Assembly: GCA_002205965.3 (NCBI GenBank)
Contig: NADL03000623.1
Coordinates: 1,423,167 to 1,487,166, forward strand
DNA: 64,000 bases
Source of the DNA: Kappaphycus alvarezii
Taxonomy: Eukaryota > Rhodophyta > Florideophyceae > Gigartinales > Solieriaceae
Direction: 5' to 3'
The notes beneath the pieces are model-generated. The model did no database searches, was not told the DNA's origin, and was given only the letters and a program-made list of their open reading frames with translations. Numbering within the stretch: the stretch's first letter is position 1; each line of letters opens with the position of its first letter. Position numbers and translations under genes: made by a program. This document shows positions 18,270 through 27,432 of this stretch, piece by piece.

Positions 18270-20531
18270 GGAATTTGTCAAAACGCTAGAAATCTGACGG
18301 GAGGCCGGCCAACAGGCACGCTGCATTGGACATTACTGCTGCTGCCTCATGACGCTGTGTTAAGATTTCTTTGACCTTTGCGTAGGTCTCCTTGGTCCTC
18401 GTAGCGACGTTGCGTGCGACGTCGGTTAGAAACGCGTGCGACGTCGGTTAGCAACGCGTGCGACGTCGGTTAGCAACGCGTGCGACGTCGGTTAGCAACG
18501 CGTGCGACGTCGGTTAGCAACGCGTGCGACGTCGGTTAGCAACGCGTGGGCGTCCGGGTGCCATCCCCCGAGGGTAGAGATAGGGACGGGCACTAGCCTA
18601 CTTCCGGCGGAAGACGCGATAAAGGACTCGTATCTTCTGTGTTTCGCCGTTCTTGCCGCGTTAAGCGAGGTGAGTGGGTTGAATGTCCTCACTCTCCTGT
18701 TCGAGGGGCTAGGGGTTGACGAAGGTGACGTCGAAAAAGTCTGTTCTGCCAGTTCGTCCCATTGCGCGAATATCGGGTCTTGTGCGGTGGTCCCCTTCTC
18801 GCGGCTCGATGACTGGATGTCGCGCGGCTTTCATGAGATCGCTTGCCAATAAACGAACCTGACAGTCGTGTATTCGCGTCCTTTCGCCCCCGTGGAAGCA
18901 GTGCAACAGGTGGTCTCCGAAACAGTCGAGAGTTTCGGGGCAGTTTCGCTTGGGGCATGGTGTTTCCGGAGGAAGAGCGGGACTTGGCAATAGTATTGGA
19001 ACCATATTGAGAAATCCCTTGGTTCAATGCTAGTCTTAAGGCCCGGATTAGGGGTGCAGTACACCCAATCTTTCGCGCCGGGAAGCCCCATGGAGGCACG
19101 GAAGGCCTGCCGTTTATTGTCGCCCACATCGATCTCCTCTTGCACCCGCTCGTGGATGGCGTCCGATAGTGTCTTCTGTGATGGTGTTTTGTTTGAGCAG
19201 AGGGCACTAAAGGGGATAATCCTGGACTGGGAGCAAGAGAGGGACCAAATCTGGTGCGCCTCGACGATGTCTCGGTACGTTGAGAGATCCGTAATTGCCG
19301 CTGGGAGGAGGGCTGCAAACAGCCTGTTGGACGCTGCGCTGGAGGCGAGGAAGGCTGCAGCTGCAATTGACTTCGCCGAAGTGAGTCCAATTCCCAGTGA
19401 TGGCTTCTTGGCGGTGATCGGTTTCATGGGCAACTGCAGTTCTCGAAATATGTCGGGGTCGAGGACGCCCCCAGCCAGTGTGCGCACGCAGTTCTCCATC
19501 ACTGCATCGAATATTGCAGCGCCTTCCGCAGTGCAAGCTGGTGGCACCACCCGTAACAGGTATCCGAGCTTACAGTCCCCGAAACAGTTGCGCAGGAGCT
19601 GGAACGCGATATGCGTGTTCCCCAAGGCGATGATAGTGTCGAGGAACGGCTTCAGGGACTTCACATGGCCTGTGAAGTGTTGCTGGGTAAACCCGTTGGT
19701 GCCAACCGGAGCGTTCAGGACAACTGTGCCCTCGCTGTACTCCTGTGTGAGTTCTCTTGGATAGAGGCGTTGCACTGACTCCAGTGGTGGAGTTGGCCAC
19801 CAGATTCTGCATTTCGGCACTGCTAGGTGCAGACCCCGAGCTGTGGCCTCTGGCGATGACAAGATGTCCAGTGCCTTGCGGAGCTGGTCGTGTTTTGCGA
19901 TGATGTACCCATCATCATGGTACCAGAGTTGAAACAGCAGGTTGCCGAGTTGCTGCTCTTCGTCATCCCTTGATTTCAATAACCGTTGGATTTTGAGGAT
20001 AACGGGGTGCAGCGCAAGATCGAAAAGGAGCCCACCGAAATTGTCCCCTTGTTGCGTTCCTTGCACGCTCCGGATTATATGGCTGCCAAACCACAAGAAA
20101 GCGGGCTCATGTGCATAGCAGTATGCCACCCACGGGAACAGGTCGGGGAACTGGTGTTTGACTGCTGCCAGGAAAGCTGTCCGACTGCACAAATTGAATG
20201 CATTTTTGAGGTCAACAGTCAGCAATGCGTATTCGGAGGTGTGCCCGAACTTCTGTACGACCCTTCGGACTCCATGGACGACGGTATCAGTGCCGGATCG
20301 GGTAGCAATGCCAACCTGCAGCGGTTGTAGGTATTTAGCTGCTCTCGCGGAGGCTCTTGTCATCAGGCAACTACCAGTCAATCTGCGCAGCGTTTCTCCT
20401 ACGGCTATTGGCCTGGGTGTCAGGTCTTTCTTGGCCAAAGGGGTTAGGGGCGCTCCAGCTATCCAAGGTGCAAGAGCGGCTGGGGCCTTGCCGGCTGCTA
20501 GGGTGTTCACCATTTTAGACAAGGCTGCCAA
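18270..20531 (-). CDS. RT-endonuclease polyprotein of the RLE non-LTR element
   Basis: RT: PRPIAVGETLRRLTG (about 20410), YALLTVDLKNAFNLCSR (first catalytic Asp, about 20230), GTQQGDNFGGLLFDLALHPV and WYHDDGYIIA (about 19910), i.e. YHDD where most non-LTR RTs have FADD or YADD. A thumb-like region follows. At about 18960, CPKRNCPETLDCFGDHLLHC gives a C-x4-C-x5-C-x3-H-x3-C zinc block. Then come RTRPDIRAMG and DFFDVTFVNP (about 18790-18715), the PD and D of an RLE, and KHRRYESF then LVPVPISTLGGWHPD. The frame shifts near 18960 and 18720. The C-terminus (VATRTKETYAKVKEILTQRH) resumes after the 22-bp tandem array at 18412-18543. The endonuclease would nick the target and the RT would copy element RNA there. 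Confidence 0.85.
18412..18543. repeat. Six tandem copies of a 22-bp unit in the endonuclease C-terminus
   Basis: GCGTGCGACGTCGGTTAGCAAC is repeated six times without gaps (the first copy has one change). On the minus strand one unit encodes ALLTDVAR-like sequence of the element's C-terminus. Other copies of the element have the segment once. Five extra units add 110 bp, which is not a multiple of three, so the expansion breaks the reading frame. Confidence 0.95.
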
Positions 20532-20559
20532 AAACCCGGACGGGCCAGATGAAGACGGG

Positions 20560-21644
20560 GCTCCCAGAAGTTCGACGAGGTGGCAAGGTTTGAGACCAGA
20601 ACCCCCGCAGAGGAACCTGGTTTAAACCCACGAACAGCATCGAGCACCTCCTTCTCCGTGAAGTCGCGGAAGGGCGAGATATTGTCTAGGGGGTGTAGTG
20701 CGCTGCCTCGTCGTTGGGAGCTTGTTGCGGGTGCTTCGCGAGGAGTGCCTGGACGATCTCGGGGTGGGTAGTAAGACGCCCAACGAGCCGAGCGCCTGTG
20801 CTGCCTTTCCACATGCCCCCTCCTTGGCCAGTTTAGTAGCTCTGCTGATATTTACCCGTTGCTGGTCGGAGATAGGCGGCGCAGCCGCAGCGCGTGGGGG
20901 AGACGTACTGACGGCCTGTTCCCACAAAGTCATGTATTGGCCGGAGGTCCATAGTTCTACCCGCTCTTTCATTGCTTCTGCGATCGATTGCGGGCGGCGT
21001 TCGAGAGAACAGGAGCTGAGGAGGGACATGTCCGAAAACATCACTGCCGGAAACAGGAATACTTTGGCAAATGTCTGCACTCGCTGGGGTTGTCCAGATG
21101 TGCAGGCGGCAACTGCCTCCTCCATTGTCTTGGCATACAACTCGGCGAGTAGTCCCCGGAATTTTGTTGGGATATGTGCCATGACGGGAGTGTGCGTTGT
21201 GAATATGTCTTGGATAGGTGGCAGTGGCTGTATCTCCGGTGTCGATGGTTGAGCGTCTGCCTCTGGTGGCAATGGTTGAGCGACTACCGCGGGTGCTGGT
21301 GATGAAAGAGCCGCGGGGACAGGGGCCTTTGGTGGGGGAATACAAGGTGTGGTACACCCAGTATTTGCGGGTGGGGCTGGGTCGTCTGGGACGGGGACTG
21401 GGGAGGCTGTCGTCGGTGGTAATGGGCTGCGCAGTTGTGTCTTGTGTAGTGGTAGGTACCGCCTCGGCGCCGTATGGACTGTGCATCTTGGGCACTTTGA
21501 GTAGGAGAACTCGAAGAGGCCGTTTGCCGTCGGGCCGGAAACCTTAGAGCCTATGTACTGGTTGTGACAACCACAGTACCAGTAGCCCACCTGTGCGAGA
21601 TAGCTCATCAACTTGCCGTGCTGATGCGCCTTTGGTTGTCCCAT
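20560..21644 (-). CDS. N-terminal zinc/Pro-rich protein of the RLE non-LTR element
   Basis: From the Met at 21644, residues 18-50 contain GYWYCGCHNQYIG and, later, SYSKCPRC, a possible C-x-C...C-x2-C zinc site. A long Pro/Ala-rich stretch follows (residues 60-150). A helical region with FRGLLAELYAKTMEEAVAAC comes next. In the last part the meaningful sequence moves to another frame (FTEKEVLDAVRGFKPGSSAG, about 20660-20600), which leads straight into the RT frame. It was probably one protein with the RT. The N-terminal zinc-binding region of RLE elements often recognises target DNA; that role is inferred here. The frame upstream of 21644 is open in another phase to 21783 but crosses the proposed element end. 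Confidence 0.65.
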
Positions 21645-21752
21645 CTTGGACCCGACGCTGTGTGTAGTACGAAGGTGGGCCAGTAGACTGGCGGCTGTTC
21701 GTATTCCCGGCCTCAGCGATGGACACAGAGGGCAATAGCCGTTCTTCTATAG

Positions 21753-22675
21753 TGAAGTCAGTTTGAAAGCAAAATGGCGACACGATTTCATGTCTGCTTG
21801 GCTCGCTGCCGCTATGATCTGGCGTTTGTCAGATCGTGAGGTGACACAGAGATCGGTGCTTTGTCAAAGTTTGCCGAAGGATCCCTCCAATCGCGCCAGT
21901 CATTTTGGACTTGAGATGCCGACCGCGTCGAGTGGGCATGTGTACATGCAACCTTGGTGCCACCATTCCAGAAAGATACGCAGAGAGCATGGAGAAAGAT
22001 CACCTTGGATCTTACTATTCATGATCCAACTTCGTCCAAAAAGCGTGGTGAATAACAGTAAAACGTCACAGTTGGAGAAGAAAGAATGCAAAATTAGTAA
22101 TGGAAAATTTCGAATGCATCCCATTTTTTTAAGTGATGGCGTAGTAGGGGAAGTTGCATCGGAGATACCCTAGGAATAGTTGATCTGCAAATAATCAAAC
22201 CGCACTGCACAGTGTCTTTACTTGCAATGTCGTTCTTCTGCCCTTGGGGTTTTCTTGGTTTGAGTAACCGGCAACTTTTCAGAGCAGGAAAGTGGGCGCC
22301 GATTCCGCACTCCTGCTGATGTAACAGCGCGACATCAGCTCTTTCATCCCACACTCCATGCTTTTTCCTGTTTTGGGAGTATTTACGAAGCATACTTTCA
22401 GTTTTCCTGATGACAATTGGGTTCGTCTGTGTTGCCAAGACGCTCCAATTATTGGCTACTTTGTAAGCATGAATGAACATGCCTTAGCAACCAACAACTT
22501 CCCCACCTCCGCAACTCACTGAACCTCCGCATCTTCCAAAGGCCCCAGCTCTCCTGCTCCGACAAAGTCGTCATCGACATCATAGCCATCACAAGAATTG
22601 AAGTCGGACCAACCCAGCGAGCTAACCGGCACCAACTAGCGCTCCGTTCCATATAGTCCCTGAAAAGACAGATCG
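21753..22675 (-). other. Unassigned region with weak minus-strand ORFs
   Basis: The minus frame 22480-22094 (128 codons) has a basic helical stretch (RKTESMLRKYSQNRKKHGVW) and a KPRKPQGQKND patch. Just upstream (about 22600-22500, minus) another frame encodes an acidic stretch with DDDFVGAGELGPLEDAEVQ. They may be pieces of one decayed gene. I recognise no family. Confidence 0.25.
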
Positions 22676-23050
22676 GTGGCCACCTCGGTGCTCGTTATAA
22701 CCTCACCCGCGCGCCCAAGGCGTCTGCCCATAGACGCCTTCCGGTTGAATTCGATTGGGGCAGCCTCCGGAGAAGATAGGGGCTGCTCGTTACCAGGTGA
22801 TGACGAGCGTGAGGATTTCTGATACACGAAGGATTGGCCTGCGGCATGTCTGCATTGGGAGCCGAAAGAGCCGAGTCAAAAACAAAATATCCAAGTTGGT
22901 CGCCAGCTCCGAGCTTGTAACAACCTCAACCGTGCGCCCGAGTGACTTCTGCCCATAGACGCGTTCGGGTTTGAATTTGATTGGGGCGGTTTCCGGAGAA
23001 GATAGGGGCCGCTTGTCGAGATGATGACGGGCGTGAGGGTTTTGGTAGAC
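22676..23050. repeat. Duplicated segment of about 130-145 bp
   Basis: About 22683-22822 and 22912-23046 share GCCCATAGACGC, TTGATTGGGGC, TCCGGAGAAGATAGGGGC and GATGACGxGCGTGAGG in the same order and orientation, about 229 bp apart. Between them lies unique sequence. The duplication falls in the 3' part of the minus-strand ORF that ends at 22926 and just past it. Confidence 0.8.
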
Positions 23051-23618
23051 CGGGGTTGGAGACCTGAGGCCTATTGGTTTGGGGGACGGTGGGGGCCAGC
23101 CCTGGGTCCGAGCGCATTCCATCATAAATGCTGAATAAGAGGTCATGTAGGGACCGGTTCAACCGACGAGAGGCAGTCTTAGACGCTCGAATATGGGGTT
23201 GTAGCATGGATAAAACCGAGGCCACTACCTGCCCGAGATGATATTCCCGCCGCACAGAAACGTTGTACACGTGAAAGAACCGTTGCAGGTCCGACACGAG
23301 ATACTGAACATGTATGTGAAAGTCTGACAAGTCGGGACTGGAGGTACGAAGTTGCTCTTCCACCTCCGTTACCAGAGCGAAATAAACACGTCTCAGATAG
23401 AAGTACGAGTGCCCAGGTGATTTGAGGATGCGCGGTACCTCGGACCACACCTCGAGCGCTTCCGCGAAAGGCTGCGCTGAGTCTTGAAAGTCGTTGTACC
23501 AGTCATCTTCTCCTTCCCCATGACGATGACGACGGTCATCATCAGCTCCAAAGTCTGACCTTGAAAAGAGGGGTTGGATAGGGATGCGTGGAGACGATAA
23601 GTCGCGGCAAAAGCTCAA
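22926..23618 (-). CDS. Hypothetical helical protein, 230 aa
   Basis: Open frame starting at the Met at 23618. Residues 22-45 are charged (DDDRRHRHGEGEDD). Residues 50-150 look like a compact helical domain (FAEALEVWSEVPRILKSP, YLRRVYFALVTEVEEQL, YLVSDLQRFFHVYNVSV, ASVLSMLQPHIRASKT, RSLHDLLFSIYDGM). Residues 160-230 are rich in Pro, Ser and Arg. There is no signal peptide or membrane helix. I recognise no family; the shape (helical domain plus basic disordered tail) would also suit a Gag-like protein. The duplicated DNA at 22683-23046 covers its end. Confidence 0.4.
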   Translation of the reverse strand: MSFCRDLSSPRIPIQPLFSRSDFGADDDRRHRHGEGEDDWYNDFQDSAQPFAEALEVWSEVPRILKSPGHSYFYLRRVYFALVTEVEEQLRTSSPDLSDFHIHVQYLVSDLQRFFHVYNVSVRREYHLGQVVASVLSMLQPHIRASKTASRRLNRSLHDLLFSIYDGMRSDPGLAPTVPQTNRPQVSNPGLPKPSRPSSSRQAAPIFSGNRPNQIQTRTRLWAEVTRAHG

Positions 23619-24359
23619 CCGATGAATACATCAGCTAAGGGGACGGAAGAAGATTCCCCAAAGAAATCTTGGCAAACCGAAACATCATCGGTTTGAAACA
23701 CTTCCGACGTAAGGGGTGTGCTTAGTGTACAGAAAGCACAGGTGACGACGACGGTTGCTCCGAGTGAGCGATCTTGATTAGTACCAGCAGGACAACGACG
23801 GGTAGGACCGCTCGCCTGCTGTAACAAAGACAGCATCGGTTGGGTGCGACAGGGTACACTAAGGGTTGCACAGCTTGATCGAGGAGGACAGGCTTCCTTA
23901 CACGCCTCTGGCAGTTCGACGCAACATGCTTGGAGGGCGAGGGATGACAATCTCACCGAAACGGCAAGAACCCAAATCGACACAACGAAGTCCCCGAAGC
24001 GGGGCCAGACGATCTGTAGGACCCGTTAGGACTTGAGGAGAGAAGAGGATCTTCGGTGCCCATGGCCAGCATGGCCCGGACGGCAAGCGATACGGAACAA
24101 CGATTGGAGAAGACCAGTCGTGGATGTTGGGTAAGATGGCCCAGTTGTGTGGAAGTAGAATCCAGACTTGGCGTTATCAGCTTCACGGAACAATTTTGCT
24201 GCCACCTGTCCACGCCTGATTATCATAAGTTTATCAAAATACAAATATTTCGCAACCATTCTCCTTTGGCTCAATACAGCGACCTCAGCAGTGAGTAAGG
24301 CACCAAGGCACCAAATCCAACGCTCGAGCCATCGCAGATCAAACGCCTTGTTGCCGCCA
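23619..24359. other. Spacer without recognisable gene
   Basis: A Cys-rich minus frame lies at 23983-23615 and a minus frame of 120 codons at 24388-24026. Neither shows a recognisable domain. Codon-like structure is weak on both strands. Confidence 0.35.
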
Positions 24360-24712
24360 ATGACCACCGCCACCCACACGGTTTCCATTCACAATGACGG
24401 TCCCATTCTCAAATCTACTCCCGCCTCCCTCCCGTGGGACGCCTCCAAATTGCCATTCAAGCGCAACACCGCCATCCCCACTTTCCACGTCCCGATCGCT
24501 GTACCCCCATCACCTACCACCCCAAACACGCCACCATAATTCAAAGTCGCAACACACCCTACGCGCGACCCTGGGACACACATGCGCACATTACACATTT
24601 CGTAAAGCTCATCAATGCACACACATTGCAAGCCGCTACACGTGCGGAAGACGTTTTACAAGCAAGACAAAGTGCATATAGCAACACGATCACATGTCGC
24701 GGCAATTTGAAT
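24360..24712 (+). CDS. Possible small host gene, one frame change
   Basis: ATG at 24360 starts TVSIHNDGPILKSTP and runs 60 codons. One frame back, from about 24540, a helical segment continues (THFVKLINAHTLQAATRAED, VLQARQSAYSN) to a stop at 24713-24715. The two halves join sensibly if one base is missing near 24535. The region upstream is C/A-rich, as are the leaders of the two clearer genes in this island. About 115 residues in total; no domain recognised. It could be a small cytosolic protein or a chance frame. Confidence 0.3.
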
Positions 24713-25093
24713 TGACATTACACCTGATCGCCACGCCACCAAACAGATCATTGCCTTTTGTCTACAACACCCAACAATACTGTACACCACTGTACAATAC
24801 AACAATACAATACACCGACAAAGCACAACACCATTGCCACTCAACACTGAATTCACAACCTCTGCATAAATTGTGCGTGTATCTCACAGCGGTTCAGCAG
24901 TACAAACCACGACCCCAAATCAGAACCACCCTGATACACACGTGCGACACCAAGCCACGCAGCTTACACAATTCCACCAATTCCACCCCATCCTCCAACC
25001 CCCGTCCCACGGTCACCAACACAACGCATGCACGCAAGACGTGCACACATCATTGGTGAAAATGTGTGGTAGCGGATGAAATTGTGCCACTGT
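24713..25093. other. AC-rich spacer with GTAC motifs
   Basis: Plus strand is rich in C and A (CAACACCC, TACAATAC). It contains ACTGTACACCACTGTACAAT at 24779-24798. A run with AATTCCACC units lies at 24970-24990, the same unit seen before the LURP-one-like gene at 31245-31272. This looks like promoter or leader sequence. No gene seen. Confidence 0.4.
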
Positions 25094-25640
25094 TTACACT
25101 GCCTGTTGGAGAGGTGGAGGGCGTGGGATGTGGCAGTGTATGAGTGGTGGGGTGGTTGTGGGTGGAGGCGGGAGGACTTGAGAGTGGGGGGTGGGGATAG
25201 GGTTGCAGGGTTTAGGGGGAGGTGGTTTACCGGTGGTTGTGTAGTGGGCGGGCGGGGTGGATTCGAATGGCAGGAGGTGGATTGGGGGCGGTTTGTTTAT
25301 TGGAAAACGGGTGGGAGAGGGTGTGGGAGGAGGGGCGGTGTGTAAAACGTGGAGTTGTATGGTGGGGAGGGCGGGATTGGGTACGGAATGGGCATGGCGG
25401 ATGGGTGGATGTTGACGGTGTGATTGGTACGGGGTATGTTCAGTGTGAAGTAAAGGGTGTGGCTGCGTGGTGGGGGGGATAAAGGTGGAGATTTGTCTCG
25501 GGACTGGGATGTGATGTGTGCTTGAGAGGGGACATGGGCTGAAATGGGGCGTATGTTGCCCGGAGAAGGAGGTTGGTTGTTTTATGTTGATGGATGACAT
25601 GCCCAGTGGTGAAAAGCCAAGATGTGGGCAAGGTGACACT
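25094..25640. other. Strongly strand-asymmetric G-rich block
   Basis: The plus strand is dominated by G with T (GGTGGGGTGGTTGTGGGTGG type), so the minus strand is C/A-rich and open for over 200 codons of Pro/Thr/His/Ser low-complexity. The only long frames are compositional. It mirrors the C-rich block at 27130-27870 that leads into the protease gene, so it may be the leader of a minus-strand gene further left. No conserved protein is visible. Confidence 0.45.
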
Positions 25641-26010
25641 GTACGTACAGTACAGTAATATTGAGGGTTTGGGTCGGTTGGATTGGCGGCCCTAGTGTCT
25701 TGTAGGCGTGTTGCTGACAGTATTGCACTACTGTACTGTACTGTACTGTACAGTATCACGTCCGGATGGGTGATGCATAGGCCCTAGCTGCACCAGATTG
25801 TACTGTACGTACATATGTACAGTGTGTTTACTCGGTACTGTATGCCGAGAAAAGAATAACCTCGACTGCGACTGTATAGAACTGCAGTACAATTTTATTG
25901 TACAGTACAGTACATGAATGTACAGTACGGTATGAGGGAGAAAATGTACTGTATGGTCAATGTTGTTTTCAGAAAAGGCACAAATGAGTATAATACAAGT
26001 GTACTGTACG

Positions 26011-26058
26011 TACAGTGTACAGTGTACAGTGTACAGTGTACAGTGTACAGTGTACAGT
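26011..26058. repeat. Seven-bp tandem repeat TACAGTG
   Basis: Six full copies of TACAGTG plus TACAGT, bordered by GTAC motifs on both sides. It seems to be a local expansion of the dispersed GTAC motif. Confidence 0.95.
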
Positions 26059-26071
26059 ACGTGGGAGATAT

Positions 26072-26365
26072 TTATGCTGCACGCTTAATTGTGGCCGGTG
26101 TGCATCCTTCATACCTTGGCAGCTTGGACTGTCCACACACAGGATATAGCACAACCATTTTTGTCAGGTGTATTATAGCCAAGGGCGGTTGCACTGCGAG
26201 CAAGCACCGGTGGTACCGTTTTTGGTCAAGGGGCGTATGGTTTTCAATTGATTCCAGGGCCATCAATATCTTTCCCCATCTCGTTGCAGCAATTCTTGTG
26301 AGGGCCGTTTTCAAAATATGACGGCATTGGATGAATTTCTTTTTTGTCTGTTCCATTTGCAGCAC
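26072..26365 (-). CDS. Weak hypothetical ORF, 97 aa
   Basis: Basic, helix-prone frame starting MLQMEQTKKKFIQ, then ALTRIAATRWGKILMALESI and a less ordered C-terminus. The TRW-x(4)-MLE-like segment faintly recalls hAT transposases, but this is too little to assign. It sits between GTAC-rich spacers. It could be a real small gene, a transposase scrap or chance. Confidence 0.2.
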   Translation of the reverse strand: MLQMEQTKKKFIQCRHILKTALTRIAATRWGKILMALESIENHTPLDQKRYHRCLLAVQPPLAIIHLTKMVVLYPVCGQSKLPRYEGCTPATIKRAA

Positions 26366-27432
26366 GCCATTATGAATTTACTTGAAATTTTTGGGGTGTT
26401 ATGATCGTCTATACAGTACTGTACAGTGCAGTAGATTGTTTTCATTCCCTTTGATTTCAGTCGACCTAGCTACAGTCCTGTACCGTACAGTATATTACTG
26501 TACTGTACTGTACTGTGCTGCACAGGCACAGTAGGTCCGACGGACTTTACCCAACAGGGCGAGTGGCAGATGGGGTCCTCGTTGGGGTAGCAGAGGGCAG
26601 GGGTTGAGATTGAGAGGGTGGGTTGAAGGTGGCTGTAAGTAGGTGCAACGGGTTTGCCGATCAAGTTGAAACAGATGCATTATAAAAGGCCACACTGTAC
26701 AGTGACCTACAGTACCTGGTCGATACCGTACTGCATAGTACTGAGTGTATGTTCATGCTATTCTACAAAGCCATAAATGGCGTCTGTAACGTCTTTTGGG
26801 TCATGCCCAGTTTGAAACAGTGCCATCTTCGTGGTGACGGTAGCTTTTGTGAAACCTAATCAATATTTGGCCGTGCACATTACTTGGCTAGACCAAACAT
26901 GTGGTAGAGCCTTCACAACAGTTGAACAACATTGAAAAAAAAGATACGATTTCCATCATTTCTTGCCCGCATTGACACAGTTGTTTACTAGTTGAGCACA
27001 AGCAACGGGAGATAGCATAAAAGGCAAAAGGGGAAACCCTGCAGGATTTCTCAACAACAACAAAAAATTAAAAAACTAAAAAATACAATAAAAGCCGTAG
27101 CGAGTCTGATCTGATCCGTAGACACTTGAGACTACATTCCAGCCCCCGCATCCATTTGTGTCATAGTCAATTACAATTCCCAAGTAAAGGCCATCTCATG
27201 CTCTATCCTCTCGGCCCCCTCCATTCCCTCTCCACTCTTTTGCTACCTGTCCGTCCAATTCCTTCCAACCACCACCACTCTCCTACCCTACTTGTACTCC
27301 ACCCATCCCCTCAACCCTCTTCCCCCTCGTTCTCACTTTACATTTACCAACCACTTTGCAAATTACAATTCCCTCCACTACTCAGCCTCACCTTTACTCG
27401 CCTCCCTCAAACCTCACCCAAACACGCTCACT

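Larger units (their letters stand above)
18173..21741 (-). mobile_element. Full-length non-LTR retrotransposon with restriction-like endonuclease (RLE clade)
   Basis: The minus strand encodes, in order, a zinc-binding/Pro-rich N-terminal protein, a reverse transcriptase, a CCHC block and a PD-(D/E)XK endonuclease. The element has no LTRs. TTCTTCTATAG occurs at 18162-18172 and 21742-21752, an apparent 11-bp target duplication bounding the element (about 3.57 kb). Its 3' end on the minus strand reads CATGCATTAAAAACACCCC then AAATTTCCCCC, with no poly(A). Shorter relatives lie at 1453-1981, 35185-39200 and 56094-56156. The overall layout resembles R2-like/RLE elements, but the RT motifs are unusual. 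Confidence 0.8.
25641..27432. other. Spacer rich in GTAC palindromes
   Basis: TACTG pentamer runs occur at 25731-25757 and 26494-26516. GTACAGT-type motifs recur at 25801-25821, 25899-25930, 26001-26060, 26413-26431, 26482-26494 and 26695-26719. From 27130 on, the plus strand becomes C-rich (leader of the protease gene). One weak minus ORF (26072-26365) is listed separately. Confidence 0.5.

Noticed and set aside
18412..18543. CRISPR or satellite centromere repeat
   Set aside because: The 22-bp units are contiguous and derive from the coding sequence of the retroelement.
19027..19764. 245-codon plus-strand ORF
   Set aside because: Shadow of the RT-endonuclease frame on the minus strand.
20698..21252. 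184-codon plus-strand ORF
   Set aside because: Shadow of the N-terminal protein of the non-LTR element.
21544..21783. Start of the non-LTR N-terminal protein at 21783
   Set aside because: It crosses the proposed 5' end of the element (target duplication at 21742-21752); Met at 21644 preferred.
25094..25759. 221-codon minus-strand ORF
   Set aside because: Low-complexity Pro/Thr/His text that follows from the G-rich plus strand; no domain and no conserved pattern.
26001..26060. CRISPR-like array
   Set aside because: Repeats are 7 bp and contiguous with no spacers; the genome is eukaryotic.
26072..26365. hAT transposase fragment
   Set aside because: Only one short TRW-like similarity; kept as a weak hypothetical ORF without family.
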